The translations under genes were made by a program, and so were the position numbers. From Marsupella aquatica (Eukaryota; Marchantiophyta): a stretch of 64,000 nt of DNA. The notes beneath the pieces are model-generated. The model was not told the DNA's origin, did no database searches, and saw only the letters and a list, made by a program, of their open reading frames with translations. The DNA is taken from NCBI GenBank assembly GCA_973895155.1, contig OZ316897.1, positions 20,336,001 to 20,400,000 on the forward strand. Direction: 5' to 3'. Below are positions 36,901-48,560 of the stretch, piece by piece; positions within the stretch are counted from its first letter, which is position 1; every line of letters begins with the position of its first letter.

Positions 36901-39585
36901 TGATCTTTACCAATCGGGATAAAGGTGTTTTGAATACTGTTTCAAATTGTGCCATCTACGAAGTTCAGTTCCTCAAGCCTGACGAGGCGAAGAAGCTCTT
37001 CTGCCAACATGCATTTCAGCAAGAAGGAATTCCGGACGATCTTACGGATGTGAATTGTCACTTGGAAGAAAACGTGAAGAAAGTGGTTGCGAAATGTGCC
37101 GGCTTACCATTGACGCTCGAAGTACTGGGGTGCTATCTGAGGGATCACAAGACTAATGCTAGGGTCTGGAAGGAGACATTAGACCAGCTCGGAACAGCTC
37201 AATCGGTTGATGGACTTCGTATTGACAGACTCTGGAGTTCATTGAGACTGAGCTATGATGCTCTGTCGCCCAACGAGCAAGGAATGTTCATCGAATCTGG
37301 GACTTGTTTTTTTGAGATGCGGGTAGAGACCGCCCTTGCTGCTTGGAGCACTGCTTTTGGAAATTCAGACTCGAGGTGGGCCAACTTGCTGAGGACATCC
37401 ATGGTGAAGGAAGTCGACAAGACTGAATGGGATACCAAATGGCTGAAGAACATCAAATACAAGGAAGTATGGGTGCATGAACAGCTGCGTGATTTGGCCA
37501 AACAGCTCTCCAAGGGGGCCATCATATCAATTTCTGGTGGAGAAAGTGATATAGCAGCGGATCTTCTCAATACAAATGCGGTAATTACTGAACCAGAAAC
37601 TTTGACACAAAAACAACTGTCGGTTATGATGTAGTATGGAATTTGATGACAGAAATGCCAAGACTTTGTAGACTTTTCTTGGAAGCGGTAGACCCCCAAA
37701 TCATGTCTCTCAGGGATTAAATTTGAAGTCATTACGGTCGTGCAATATCTGTTTTAAATGAAGACTCCAATAATGTAATTGATGCTTAAGTATTGAACCT
37801 TTTCGGTAAAAGAATGCTAATTTAAAATTACTCTCCAATGGATACTTTTCTGGCTTTACAGGGAAAGTCTCCATTGGAGAGGACCCGAGATAAAATGTGC
37901 TTTTGTCAACAGGTGCACCCAACGCACCCAACGCTTCAGCTAAAACTACTGGATAAGTTCGAAAACCTCAAGTATTTGGAGCTGATTTATATTTTACCCA
38001 AAGGGTCCAGCAAACCTTATCAAGGAAGCTTTGCTTACTTGTATGCGCTGGTCCGATGAATGAGGGGCTCCAACTCCTCACTATCAGTCTGGAGAACATG
38101 AACAATCTTGCTTGCTTACGCCTCAACCGCTGGAGGATGCCGAAGAAAAGTCTTGAAGCATTGGGGCAGCTCAGCAACCTACGAATTTTGTCTGTCAGTG
38201 ATATACGGGGGCCTTCCCTTCTGCCGGACAATTTTGGTCATCTGTACCAACTGAAACGGTTGGAGTTGGCTGATGTCGGGTTGACTGCACTGCCGCATTC
38301 GTTTGGCAACCTTTCGGCCCTCGAACATTTGCTCTTATCCGGGATGTCAGAACTTGTGGAGCTTCCCGAATCTTTTGGGAATCTCTGTTCCTTGGCAACG
38401 TTGGGCGTTTTTAAGTGTCGCAAACTTCGACGTCTGCCCGAATATTTTGGGAATCTCTCTTCCCTTGCAATATTACTCATCAGAGATTGTCACCACCTTC
38501 GAAGTCTGCCCGAATCGTTCTGGCAACTCTCCTCGCTGACCGAGTTGCGCATCCAGGATTGCACGTACTTTAACACTCCAGAGCCTAGACAAGTTTTCGG
38601 GTCGGGTGACAACTTATCTTCCCTGAAGTCTCTGCGTCTAGAAGGGTGTTCATGGCTACGCAGGCTGCCTGCGAGTTTTGAGCTTGTTCCGTTGCTGGAA
38701 GAACTTGATCTGATTTACTGTCCAGTGTGGAATCTACCGGAAATAATTGGCCAAGTGAAGTCTCTGAGGAGATTGAGCATAGATCGTGCTCGGATCCTCT
38801 ATGACCTACCTGACAACTTTGGGAATTTAGCTGCCCTCACATATTTGCGTCTCGAAGGCTGCTGCGGATTTAAAAGATTGCCGGCGAGTTTCGGGAATCT
38901 CTCGGCCTTGGAAGAATTAAAATTAGCAAGTTGTAACCGATTACAAAGATTACCTGACACTTTCGGCCAGCTCTCGGCTCTAAAGAGGTTGTTTATAAGA
39001 GGGGCCGACGAACTTGAGGAGCTACCAGACAGTTTTGGGAACCTCTCTTCACTGGAAACTTTGTCTATCGCGGCCAATAAGTTGCAAACGTTGCCGGTTA
39101 GCATAGGGCAGCTTCCAGCGCTGAAGAAACTAGATGTTCGGGCGAAAATGCTGAGTAGTTTACCAGAAGAGCTTGGTGACCTCTCGTCTCTAGAAATCCT
39201 TCGGATTGGAAACTGTTTGGATTTAGAGACCCTTCCGGGCAGATTAGGGTGCATTTCGTCCCTGAGAGCAGTGATACTTGACGACTGCAGCGAATTGAAG
39301 AGTCTACCAGATAGTTTGGGAAAGACCTTCTCGCCTCATGGAGACGGAAGTGCAGAGACGAGGAACCCAGTAGCCGGCCATCCCTCCCAAAAAGCATTGA
39401 CGGGTGGATTATGGCTACATATTCAGAAGTGTCCATTCCTTGGTAAGTCAGTACTGCAAACATTGGGCTGGATTGAGGCCGATGAAAAGGATTTTGTTCG
39501 AGGAGGTCACGACAGTATATTTGTTGGGTGTTTCGGAAAGTGGTACGTGAGACAATTTCCCGGTGAGGACAGCAGACCCAACTGA
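33922..39585 (+). pseudogene. HNL-2: tandem hydrolase-NB-ARC-LRR paralogue with a frameshift before the LRRs
   Basis: Same exon plan as HNL-1: 33922-34002, 34249-34911, 35594-35761, 36513-37580, 37913-39585, all joints phase 0 (GAG|GTAGTC, ctcag|GTG, TTG|GTAAGA, tgcag|GGT, AAG|GTGGAG, ttccag|GCA, GCG|GTAATT, aacag|GTG). The hydrolase keeps FFHGFQ, GHSFGG (Ser about 140) and ADHISVCRP (His about 275). The NB-ARC keeps GMGGVGKTT, ITMDDVD, GSRLIFTNRD and CAGLPLTLEVLG, with VHE at the MHD position. Near 38000-38015 HNL-2 reads 'tccagcaaaccttat' where HNL-1 has one base more ('tccatcaacaccttat'). The frame then ends at TGA 38057-38059, giving about 708 aa of hydrolase-NB-ARC without LRRs. The LRR frame resumes (38056-39585, 509 codons) with about 18 repeats and the same C-terminal segment (GCFGKWYVRQFPGED). 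It could be a pseudogene, a truncated functional protein or a sequencing error. Confidence 0.8.
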
Positions 39586-39919
39586 ATTGAAGGTACCATC
39601 ATGATTGAGGACCGAAGCGAGGTTCTAGACGGACAGAAAGGCCGTCTATCAATGCGCAGGGAGAGAACAGAGGGAGACCAGGTGCGTGTCTTCCTCGCAC
39701 GAAAACCAACGCCTCTCCCCACGAGGACTGTCCACTGGTCTTTGCGGGAGGGGATCGCCATGCGCATGTGTGCATCTGGTCTGTTGTAAGTTTCAAACCT
39801 GGGTCTAGCAACGAGGCAAGCAAGCTTGTTGCAAAGTGATGGAGTACCACTTTTCAGATTCACAACAATCTTGAGCCCATCGTCCTGTGAACCCACTGTG
39901 CTCCCACAGGAATTGTCCC

Positions 39920-39950
<31 letters not shown>

Positions 39951-40978
39951 GTGCGTCTTCCAGAAACGACTGGGAGCTATGGCCGTTCGAGTCAAAGGTT
40001 CACCTTCATTCCAATTCTGACATGGCAATTTAGGTTCAAGATGCCAAAAATTTATGAAGCACAGTCAGGTCTCATGACTGGAACCACAGACTCTGAATGT
40101 GAAGCGGATCTTCCGGCCTTCAGCATCTTTTTTAGGCCTATTGTAATCAATTTACATTTGTGGATCAAGTTTCTTGACGCCATAGCAGAGTCTTAATCTA
40201 AAAAGAAATTCTTCACAATTCTAGCAGGGGAAACTTGTTGAAATGACTGGTTCTAGGCAACCCACAGAGGAGGAAGAATAGTTGCACAAAGAGTGAAAGG
40301 CTGAGAAGTCCCAAACAACTTCAAAAGGTGATTATGGGATTGAAACTTGGTTTTGTTGCAAGCTGATTAAGGGGGATTAAGGGGGATTAAGGATCCTTTC
40401 AGTGGCTAATATTTGGCAAGGGCATCTATCAAAAACATGTGCAATGAGGGTGATCAGTATCAAGAGTATGCTATCAAGGATAATAACGTTTAGTTAAAAT
40501 GTCAGTGAGGGGCGGGAGAGATTTGGTAAGAAGGTGGAAATACAGAGCATGAACTCCTTTTCAATAATGCAACAAGCAATAGATTAGGAGATTTCTAGAC
40601 AATCCGTTAAGTAGGCAACTATTGTCTTGAAAGGAAGGAGTACATCTGAAAGCTCGTCTCTTGATGAGAGCCCAAACCAAATTCAGGTGCATAGTGGTCT
40701 CATGTAAGCTCTTTGTACAACATGCCAGCCAAGTAGCAATACTTTGAATTCCATCTGACCTGAAAACTATGAGAAATGAGGGGTGTGAGCCAAGCAGTTG
40801 ATCTTTGGGGTAAGGACAGGTAAATGTTAGACATGGGTATAGATGGTGATATATTAAAAATGCATGGCCGAGAGCAAATGTACAATCCAGAAAGCAATGG
40901 GTCCGTCCCCAGAGTCGTGCACTACAAGCATAGGACGTTTAAAAAAATTAGAATTGTGATGTGCATCTATGATTGGAG
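39586..40978. other. 3' flank of HNL-2 and intergenic stretch
   Basis: 39590-39850 is homologous to the HNL-1 3' flank. A GA microsatellite lies at 39923-39951. 'gggggattaa' occurs in tandem near 40371-40391. No gene is supported. Confidence 0.5.
39923..39951. repeat. (AG)n microsatellite, 29 bp
   Basis: Uninterrupted AG dinucleotides follow 'cccaga' and precede 'gtgcgtcttcc'. Confidence 0.95.
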
Positions 40979-41141
40979 GTATTTGTTTGATGGGACCCCA
41001 ATATGAAAAGTTTCACTTGATAGGACCCGTGAGTGATCCGGAGTGATCCAGACCATTGATTGACCTTGAATCAACGCACCTAAAACTTCAGGGGTCCTAT
41101 CAAGTAAAATTTTTCATTTTGGGGTCCCATCAAGCAAATAT
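40979..41141. repeat. Inverted repeat (foldback), about 51-bp arms
   Basis: The left arm 40979-41029 ('gtatttgtttgatgggaccc' onward) is the reverse complement, with few mismatches, of the right arm 41091-41141 ('ggggtcctatcaagtaaaat' onward). A 61-bp spacer separates them. This resembles a small foldback/MITE-like element. No target duplication is clear. Confidence 0.8.
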
Positions 41142-41151
41142 CTTTTGCGAT

Positions 41152-41259
41152 TGTGGTACAAATGTTTAACTTTTGAAGGATACCTCTACTCTTTGTATCA
41201 AGGGTTGTGGTACAAGTGTTTAACTCTTGAAGGATACCTCTACTCTTTGTATCAAGGGA
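41152..41259. repeat. 54-bp tandem duplication
   Basis: Two copies (41152-41205, 41206-41259) start 'tgtggtacaa' and contain 'gaaggatacctctactcttt'. They differ at about four bases. Confidence 0.9.
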
Positions 41260-41767
41260 TGTGTCACGGAGATATTTGCACAGTTCAGGCAAAGGGAGAA
41301 CTGTACTCAACAGCCATGTGTCCAAAGAAAATATGGTGGATCCAGGTTACAAAAATTAGTTCGAGGACCCCCTGAGACAGATAAACTTGAATACATTCAA
41401 CAAATTGGATCAATGAAAGAGCACTCTTGCCCATCCCTTCATTCATAGTGGAAATGAGAGCTACGGGTACATATATCTGCAACTGTGGTTTAAGGGTTTC
41501 CCGGCCTGCAAGACATTTGCCTACTCCATCTGTTAGTAGGAGGAATTGCCAAATAATGTACGTAGGATTTGTTTGTAACTTACAGGAGGAATATTTAATA
41601 TTCCTACTAAATTCACCAAAAACTGGCTTGGGTGAGAGGGCAAATTGTGAGATCTAAGAGAATAGGGGTAGCCATTAGCTTTGTCATGTTATCTCAAGTC
41701 ATCAAGCCATTCCCTTTGTCATCTCAAGCCATCTAAAATGTATCATCTACAACTGCGATTACCACTT

Positions 41768-41905
41768 GGAAACCCAACAGTTTCTTTTTACTTTATCAAA
41801 TATTTATTACAAAACTTTGGAAACTCAACAGTTTGTTTTAACTTCACCAAATACATGTTACAAAACCTTGGAAGCCCAACAGTTTGTTTCTACTTCCTCT
41901 AGCCG
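41768..41905. repeat. 51-bp diverged tandem repeat, about 2.7 copies
   Basis: Units start at 41768, 41819 and 41870 ('ggaa(a/g)c(c/t)caacagttt'), followed by 'act(t)..tcaaat' and 'ttacaaaac'. Non-coding. Confidence 0.75.
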
Positions 41906-42475
41906 TGTGTCTATTTGAAAATCTTTGGAAATTAAAAAAACTATCATTTAATGCAAAAAACTGATATATCAATTCTAGAACTTCCAAATGTTAATTTCTC
42001 TTTACCTCATTCTTTGTTTGTTTCAACTTTACTTTTCAGTTTTTTTTATCATTTTTACAGTTACCGGGATTGACAGTTTTTTATTGCCTTATCACAAACA
42101 CGAACCATCAGGTTTTGTTCTTCTTTCACATATATCTAGATTTTCTTGTTTGTGACCATTCCTGCTGATGTGGCTCAACGTGGTGCCAGGGATTTTGGAA
42201 GGAACTTCCCATGGGGGTCCGTAATTAGTCAGGTAACCCAAATTAGTCAATTATAATGTGCCCCCCTTCCATATGATGTCTCTCATATTCACCACATCAT
42301 TGTGCCTTCAGCTAGGTCTACCCCATCCATGCCTCCTAGGCCAATCTGCCACTTGTCTTCGTGGGAGCATCTCTAGCCCAGGAAGGAGTCCATATTCCCA
42401 AGTGTGGTTATGGGAGTGAGAGGATTGTGACGTGGTTTAACTACAAAACCACAGTAGACCCTAATTAAAAAGCAT
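41906..42475. other. Left flank of Copia-1, no gene
   Basis: AT-rich sequence leading to the truncated 5' LTR. The expected TGTTGGG LTR start is not found here, so the LTR is truncated, replaced or too diverged upstream of about 42476. Confidence 0.4.
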
Positions 42476-42563
42476 TAGGGTGAACCACGTATCTCTCTGT
42501 GTTGACTCTTGTGCGTTGGATGGTTCGTGGGCTTGCCGTTGTGATTGTCGTCTATGCTCAACA

Positions 42564-44099
42564 ATTGGTATCAGAGCATGCCTGGGAGGTGACGAGGTTT
42601 TTTCGTGACGGTTTTCCAGCGTTCATTGTTGGTGTTGCATTCGGGGTTTCGTCGCATGAAACTCGAATGTGTGTGGCTGAGCGAATAGGTTAGTGAGAGG
42701 GCTTTCTAACGATGGTTAGAACTCGCTGATCGGTATCCGTGGTGCGAAGGAATTGAAGTTTGCGTCGTTCAGGGTTTATTCATGTTCGACGGGATTTTGG
42801 GGGAGAGACCAGAGATTGTTTTTTCAACGGTGTGAGCTGTGCGGTGTGGGAGGCATTGCATGTTATAGCTCAAGTTGAAGGTTGAAGCGAGCTGGTCGTT
42901 TTGGTACCTGGTTTGCTGACATTTGTGGAGCGAGTGCGTCGTGACGAGTGAAAGTTGAGTTCTGGTTTTTGACAAGCTATGGTGCTTGTTTTTCCCTGAA
43001 CCGGATTACTCATCGTGACGCTTGACTCGGAGGAATAAACGCGAAGTGCTTAGGCTCAACGGAGAGATCGTGGTGAGGCGATCATTTTGAGTCCGGGATT
43101 GGCCCTTGACGCAGAGAGAGTAAGACACGGCGAAGGTTTTCTCTTCTCTGGTGGAGCTCCAGATGTGCCGGTGCAATTTGGCAACATTTTCATGTCGGCG
43201 GTCATCACTTTTCTCATTGGAAACCGAAGTGGAGGCAGCTGAGGTTTGTAACACAGCCTTTGTGTCATTTTTTGGCACATTTTAAGGTTAGTTTAGGGCT
43301 TTTTTTGCCCCCATACGGCCTGTATACCTTCAAATCCTGACAAACCTACTTTGCCATATGCCCCGGCGCGCGCCCCGGCCTCCCACACCCCTTTAAGCGC
43401 AAAAATGTGCTTTTTCTGGTAAAAATACGGCCCAAAACGCCCTTATACGGCCCGAATATGCGAAAATGTGCACATTTTGACCCCTTTAAAAGCGTTTTTT
43501 CACGTTTTTTTGCACTTTACACGCGATTCTGGTCGCGAATATGCGCGCGTGGCCGCGAATATGTGCGCCTTTTCCAGGGGCTTTAAGACCCCTTTAAAGT
43601 GCTTTTTTCTGAATTTTGTTTTCTCTCCTCCTCCTCATTGGTTGTACCGCATCCCGGGCCCTATGACCCTCCATTTTAACCGCTTAGACAGGGGGAACGG
43701 CCCCCTATGAGACTTGTCGGACTGTGTGGGAATATTCCCAAAAAACAGAGAGCTGTTTTTCGGCCGTCCGACAAAGATTCCGTCCGCCGAACGGTAACTT
43801 TTTTGGTTCTTTTTTGGCGAGGTCATAGCCATTGAAGTTGAAAACGCGGCGCACCAATCACATCGCAATTCCGACGACGGGTTGTATTTGGTATTTTGGT
43901 TATTCCCTGAGGTGGTCAAAACGGGGGAGTTTCCCAAGGTTTTACCCACCTCGACCAAAATTTGAATAACTTTTCCGTCAAATTTTGATTTTGATTTCGG
44001 TTTTCAGTATTGGACTCCTAGCTTCGTGGGCTACGCGACGGTGTTGAGTTTCGAGTTTTTTGAGAAGTTGTGAAAAACAACATTTTTTGTGATTTTCTC
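42564..44099 (+). other. Copia-1 untranslated leader, longer than in Copia-2
   Basis: It holds the primer binding site at 42566-42577. The outer parts resemble the Copia-2 leader (55231-55922), but the leader is about 1.5 kb against about 0.69 kb. The extra material, around 43280-43810, is rich in 'tacggcc', 'cctttaaa' and 'gcgaatatg' motifs. No long open frame belongs to it. Confidence 0.6.
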
Positions 44100-47000
44100 A
44101 TGAGTGATTCGGAGGAGTTTTTCGAAGACGTGGAACTTGAAGCATGAGGATCACCGCGGTGGTTTGAGGAGTAGAGAGAGGAGCAGGAGGAAGAGCACGT
44201 GACACCGATACCATCACCGGTGCGGCGTGTGGTGGAGGAAGCAGTACTACTACCAGAGCTCACGGTAGTGCCAAAGAAGAAGATGGGCTTCAAGCTTGGG
44301 GGACCCAAGTATGAAGTGACAAAGTATGATGGGCGCTCTGACTACTTACTATGAGAGAAGCAGGTGAAGGGAGTGCTCTATGCGTCAGGGATGGGCCAAC
44401 TGCTGAGCCCTCGTGAAGACGATGTTGATGAGAAAAATGGGACCGCATGCATGAGCAGGGAGTGTGGTGTGTTACACTCTATCTCATGCCTCCCATCATC
44501 AAGCAGTTGGGTGCACATAAGGATTGCATGTCCTTGTTTGCGGAATTGCAGAGCAAGTATCACCGCAAGGAGTTGTCGAACCAGCTCTACACTTCCTACA
44601 AACTGATGAGTTTCAGGATGAAGGAATCCGGTACGAAGTTGCAAGACCATGGAGATGCTTTCAACGACATGGTCGTTGACTTGGAAAACCTTGGGGAGAC
44701 TTTGAATGATGAGACGAAGGCTCTGCAGCTTCTCAGTTCATTGCCTCCATCTTACCAGTCCCTATCACGAGTGTTGTTGCATCGTGATAGGGATACCATT
44801 TCATACAATGACGTGGTAAGTTCTCTGCTTAGTGATGATCTTCAGCAGAAGATGCACATTACGTCACAGCCTTCATCATCTGGTGCCGCCCTCAATGTTA
44901 ATCGTGGGAGGAGTATGCAGCGACCAACTAGGGACCGTAGAACCCAGTTTAGATCTAAATTCAGATCTAGGTCTAGGGGTAAATCCCCTCAGAGGAGGCA
45001 GGTGACATGTTGGAAGTGCAACCAAGTTGGACACTTCAAGCGAGACTGTAAGGAAAAGACAGCGGAAACGTCATCGGCAAATGTGGCTAGGGCTGATGGA
45101 GAAGCTGATTTACTCAATGAGTATGTTTTATGAAGCCGGGGGTATGCCCTGTGCACGTCATCTAGGAGAGCAGATGATGTATGGATTCTTGATTGTGCTT
45201 GCTCTTTTCATATTTGTTACATTCGTGAGTTTTTTAGTTCTTACTCTGTTTTAAACGGTTCAGTTCTGATGGGAAATGATCACTCTTGTCAAATTGAGGG
45301 AATTGGGTCTTTGAAGATTCAAATGTTTGATGGCGCTGTGCGCACAGTGTCTGAAGTCAGGTATGTACCTGGCATGCGTAAGAATCTGATTTCACTCGGT
45401 GTGTTGGATTCAAATGGTCATCAATGGAGCGTTATTGATGGTGAACCTCAAGTCAGGTCGAGAGAGACAGTGATTTTGAAGGGGAGCAGACAGAAGAATT
45501 TGTATGTGTTATAGGGCAATACTGTATGTGGAGAGGCCAATGTAACCAAGTCTCACGAGGAGATGACTCAACTATGGCATTCACGGCTAGACCACATGAA
45601 TGAGAAGGGTTTGGCTATCTTACGGAAGAATAGACTCATTTCTGATTTGCAATCTTGTAAATTAGAGTTCTGTGAGCATTGCATTCTTGGAAAGCAGCAT
45701 CGTCGTGCTTTTGGTGTTGGAACTCATCATTCCAAAGCGGTTCTTGAGTACATACATAGTGACGTGTGGGGTCCATCCCCGACTCCCTCACACTCTGGAA
45801 AGTTATACTATGTATCATTTATTGACGATTACTCAAGATTTGTGTGGATTTATTTCATGACGCATAAGTCTGATGTCTTGTCCATTTTTAAGAAGTGGAA
45901 GGCCTAGGTGGAGAATCAGATTGGAAACACGATCAAGTGTTTGGATACAAGGGTGAAGAGTCTGAGGTCAGACAACGGTGGGGAGTACACTTCAGTGGAA
46001 TTTGAAGAGTATTGTTCAGAACAGGGGATAACTCATCATCTCACCATAGTTTATACTCCGCAGCAGAATGGTGTCGTTGAGAGGCTCAATCAGACACTGT
46101 TGGAGCGGTTACAGAGTATGTTGAGCCAATCGGGTTTACCACAAGAATTTTGGGCAGAAGCTGTCAATACCGCAACTTATTTGGTAAATCTTTCTCCTTC
46201 TAGTGCTATAAATTTCAAAACGCCGTTTGAGATGCGCTATAAGCGGAAAGCAGACTATCATGGCTTGGTAGTTTTTGGAAGTGATGCATATACTCTCACA
46301 CCGGAGCAGAATAGGACCAAGTTGGATCCTACCTCCAAGAAATGTGTTTTTCTTGGGTACCAAAGTGGTGTGAAAGCCTATAGGCTATGGGATCCTATTG
46401 CCTGTAAGCTCGTTGTCAGTAGGGATGTTTCCTTCAATGAATCCAGATTATTGAAGGAGGGGGAGAATACTCAAGTCTTCCGTACTGACAAAGGAAAATC
46501 TCATATCCCGGATCTCATTGAGGGGGAGATTGGTCATGAGGGGCATGACCGGAGAGAAGGAGTTGCTCCAATTATGGAGTTGGTTCCTGTGCCAAAGGAA
46601 CCAGAGGAGTTTGTTGATGCTGATGAGCAGCAAGTGGATGCTGCTGAGCTTCAAATTGTACCAGCACACACAGATCAACCGGAGTCATCGGCTAGAAGAG
46701 CATCTGGTTGCACTGTACGCGCTCCACCAAGGTATGGACAGTGGGTTGATTCATCTCAATTGCAAGAGGAGGACTTTGTTACTGATGATGAGGGTGACGC
46801 GTTGATTTTGGAAGAAGGGGAACCTTCTTCATTTCATGAAGCAAGTGCTTCAAAGGAGAAGCAGGAGTGGGTTGTAGCAATGCACACGGAAATGCAGTCA
46901 CTGAAGGACAACAAAACTTGGGAGCTTGTCAAGCTGCCTGAGGGACAGCAAGTGGTGGACAGCAAGTGGATATACAAGCTGAAGGATCAGTCCATAGGAG

Positions 47001-48008
47001 GTGGATCGAAGGTCTATAAGGCTAGGTTGGTAGCCAAGGGATTCACATAGGAAAAAGGTGTGGATTACAATGAGGTCTTCTCACCAGTTGCTAAGTACTC
47101 AACAATACGGCTAGTGTGTGCTTGTTGTTATGTTTGGTCTGTTGCTAGATCAGATGGATGTTGTCACAGCTTTCCTCTATGGCACCTTGGAAGAGGTGAT
47201 CTTCATGAGACAGCCGCTAGGTTTTGTGAAGAAAGGGCAAGAGGATTTGGTTTGCAGATTGCTGAGATCCTTGTACGGGTTGAAGCAGTCACCAAGACAG
47301 TGGAATAAGCGGTTTGATGATTGGATCCGTACACAAGGCTTTCACAGGAGTGTGCTTGACCCGTGTGTGTATCTTAAACCGATGAAGAATGTTGTTTTTG
47401 GGTTCATTGTTTTAGTACTTTATGTGGATGACATGCTTATTGCGGCCAAGGATAGGTTTGAGATTGTTAAGCTCAAGGCACTGCTTAGTGTAGAGTTTAA
47501 GATGAAGGACTTAGGGCCAGCTAAGAGAATTTTGGGTATGGAGATCACTAGGGACTTGAAGGCTAGTAAGCTATGGTTGACGCAGAGCAGTTATGCGAGG
47601 AAGGTAATTGCAAGGTTCAACATGGGGGATAGCAAGCCAGTAAGTACCCCGTTGGCTCCACACTTCAAGTTGTCATCAGCTTTCTGTCCTACAGATGACA
47701 CAGAGAAGGGGTTGATGTCAAAGGTTCTGTATGACAAGGCAGTGGGGAGTCTCATGTATTTGATGAATTGCACTAGACCTGATCTTGCCATGGCTATGGG
47801 CAAGGTGAGCAGGTACATGTCGAATCCAGGGAAGGTACACTGGGAAGTAGTGAAGTGGATTATTCGATATTTGAAGGGTACCATGGATCATGGTCTATTG
47901 TTTGATGCACATGCTGATAATGCTAGATCATTGATGGGCTATGTAGATGCTGACTATGCACAGGATCTGGATCGGAGGAGGTCAACAACAGGTTATGTGT
48001 TCATACTT
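44100..48008 (+). pseudogene. Copia-1 gag-pol remnant
   Basis: Recognisable gag (ending in the CWKCNQVGHFKRDC zinc knuckle), protease (WILDCACSFHIC), integrase (HSRLDHMNEKGL, CEHCILGKQH, HSDVWGP, RSDNGGEY), reverse transcriptase (YVDDMLIA) and the start of RNase H. It is broken by nonsense changes: gag near 44146 (CGA to TGA), 44175 (TAG) and 44354 (TGG to TGA), and pol at 45512, 45905 and 47048. There is a one-base deletion near 44435 and a two-base deletion near 47115. The gag/pol boundary keeps an in-frame TGA at 45131-45133, as in Copia-2. Not capable of making a full polyprotein. Confidence 0.9.
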
Positions 48009-48560
48009 CACTAGAAGAAACCGAGCCTTGTTGAGACCAGAAATTGTGACTATTTTTAGTCCTTGTGACACCAATGTGACTTCCTCAACCGTGACCCTGG
48101 TTGAGACCGCACAAGTTATCTAAATGGTGACTAAAATGTGGAAAGTCACTAATACTACTGTACATTGTGACATGGATGATCAATACCCAAACTATGACTA
48201 GGTGCTGACTAAAATAGAGCATAAAACCACACATCTAATGTGACTATACTGTGACTACCATCAGTCATCCCTCTCTTACTACCATGACCTCCGATGAACT
48301 GAGATTACTGGTGTTTGCGACTAAGTTGTGACTATGTGTAGTCATTTCAGAAGTATCAGTTTTAACATCTCCAAGTTGTCAACACATCCTTTGGATCTGG
48401 TGTTAGTAGTATTTATAACTAAGATCGTTGAAGGAAACTACAGGGCCTAGTAATGAACATGACTTATAAGGCGATTGTTGAGGACTTATGGGTCTTGTGT
48501 TAGTATTTGTGGTATAATTGTGAGATGCACTCTTGTCTATGACTATTTTATTCTAGTCAT
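48009..48560. repeat. CACTA subterminal repeat zone
   Basis: The heptamer GTGACTA occurs repeatedly (near 48045, 48127, 48239, 48250 and 48326). Variants are TGACTA(A/G), GCGACTA, ATGACTA, and TAGTCA in the opposite orientation near 48261 and 48339. Such clustered short motifs next to CACTA termini are transposase-binding sites in characterised elements. Confidence 0.65.

Larger units (their letters stand above)
42476..48008 (+). mobile_element. Copia-1: decayed Ty1/copia element, 3' part cut off by a CACTA terminus
   Basis: The 5' LTR remnant (42476-42563) ends TCTATGCTCAACA and matches the end of the Copia-2 LTR. The primer site TGGTATCAGAGC follows at 42566-42577. The leader runs to the gag ATG at 44100, and gag-pol homology ends abruptly at 48008 within the RNase H region (TTGYVFIL). 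The next bases are CACTAGAAGAAACC, a CACTA-type terminus. The RNase H end and 3' LTR are absent from the window. It is the same family as Copia-2. Confidence 0.9.
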
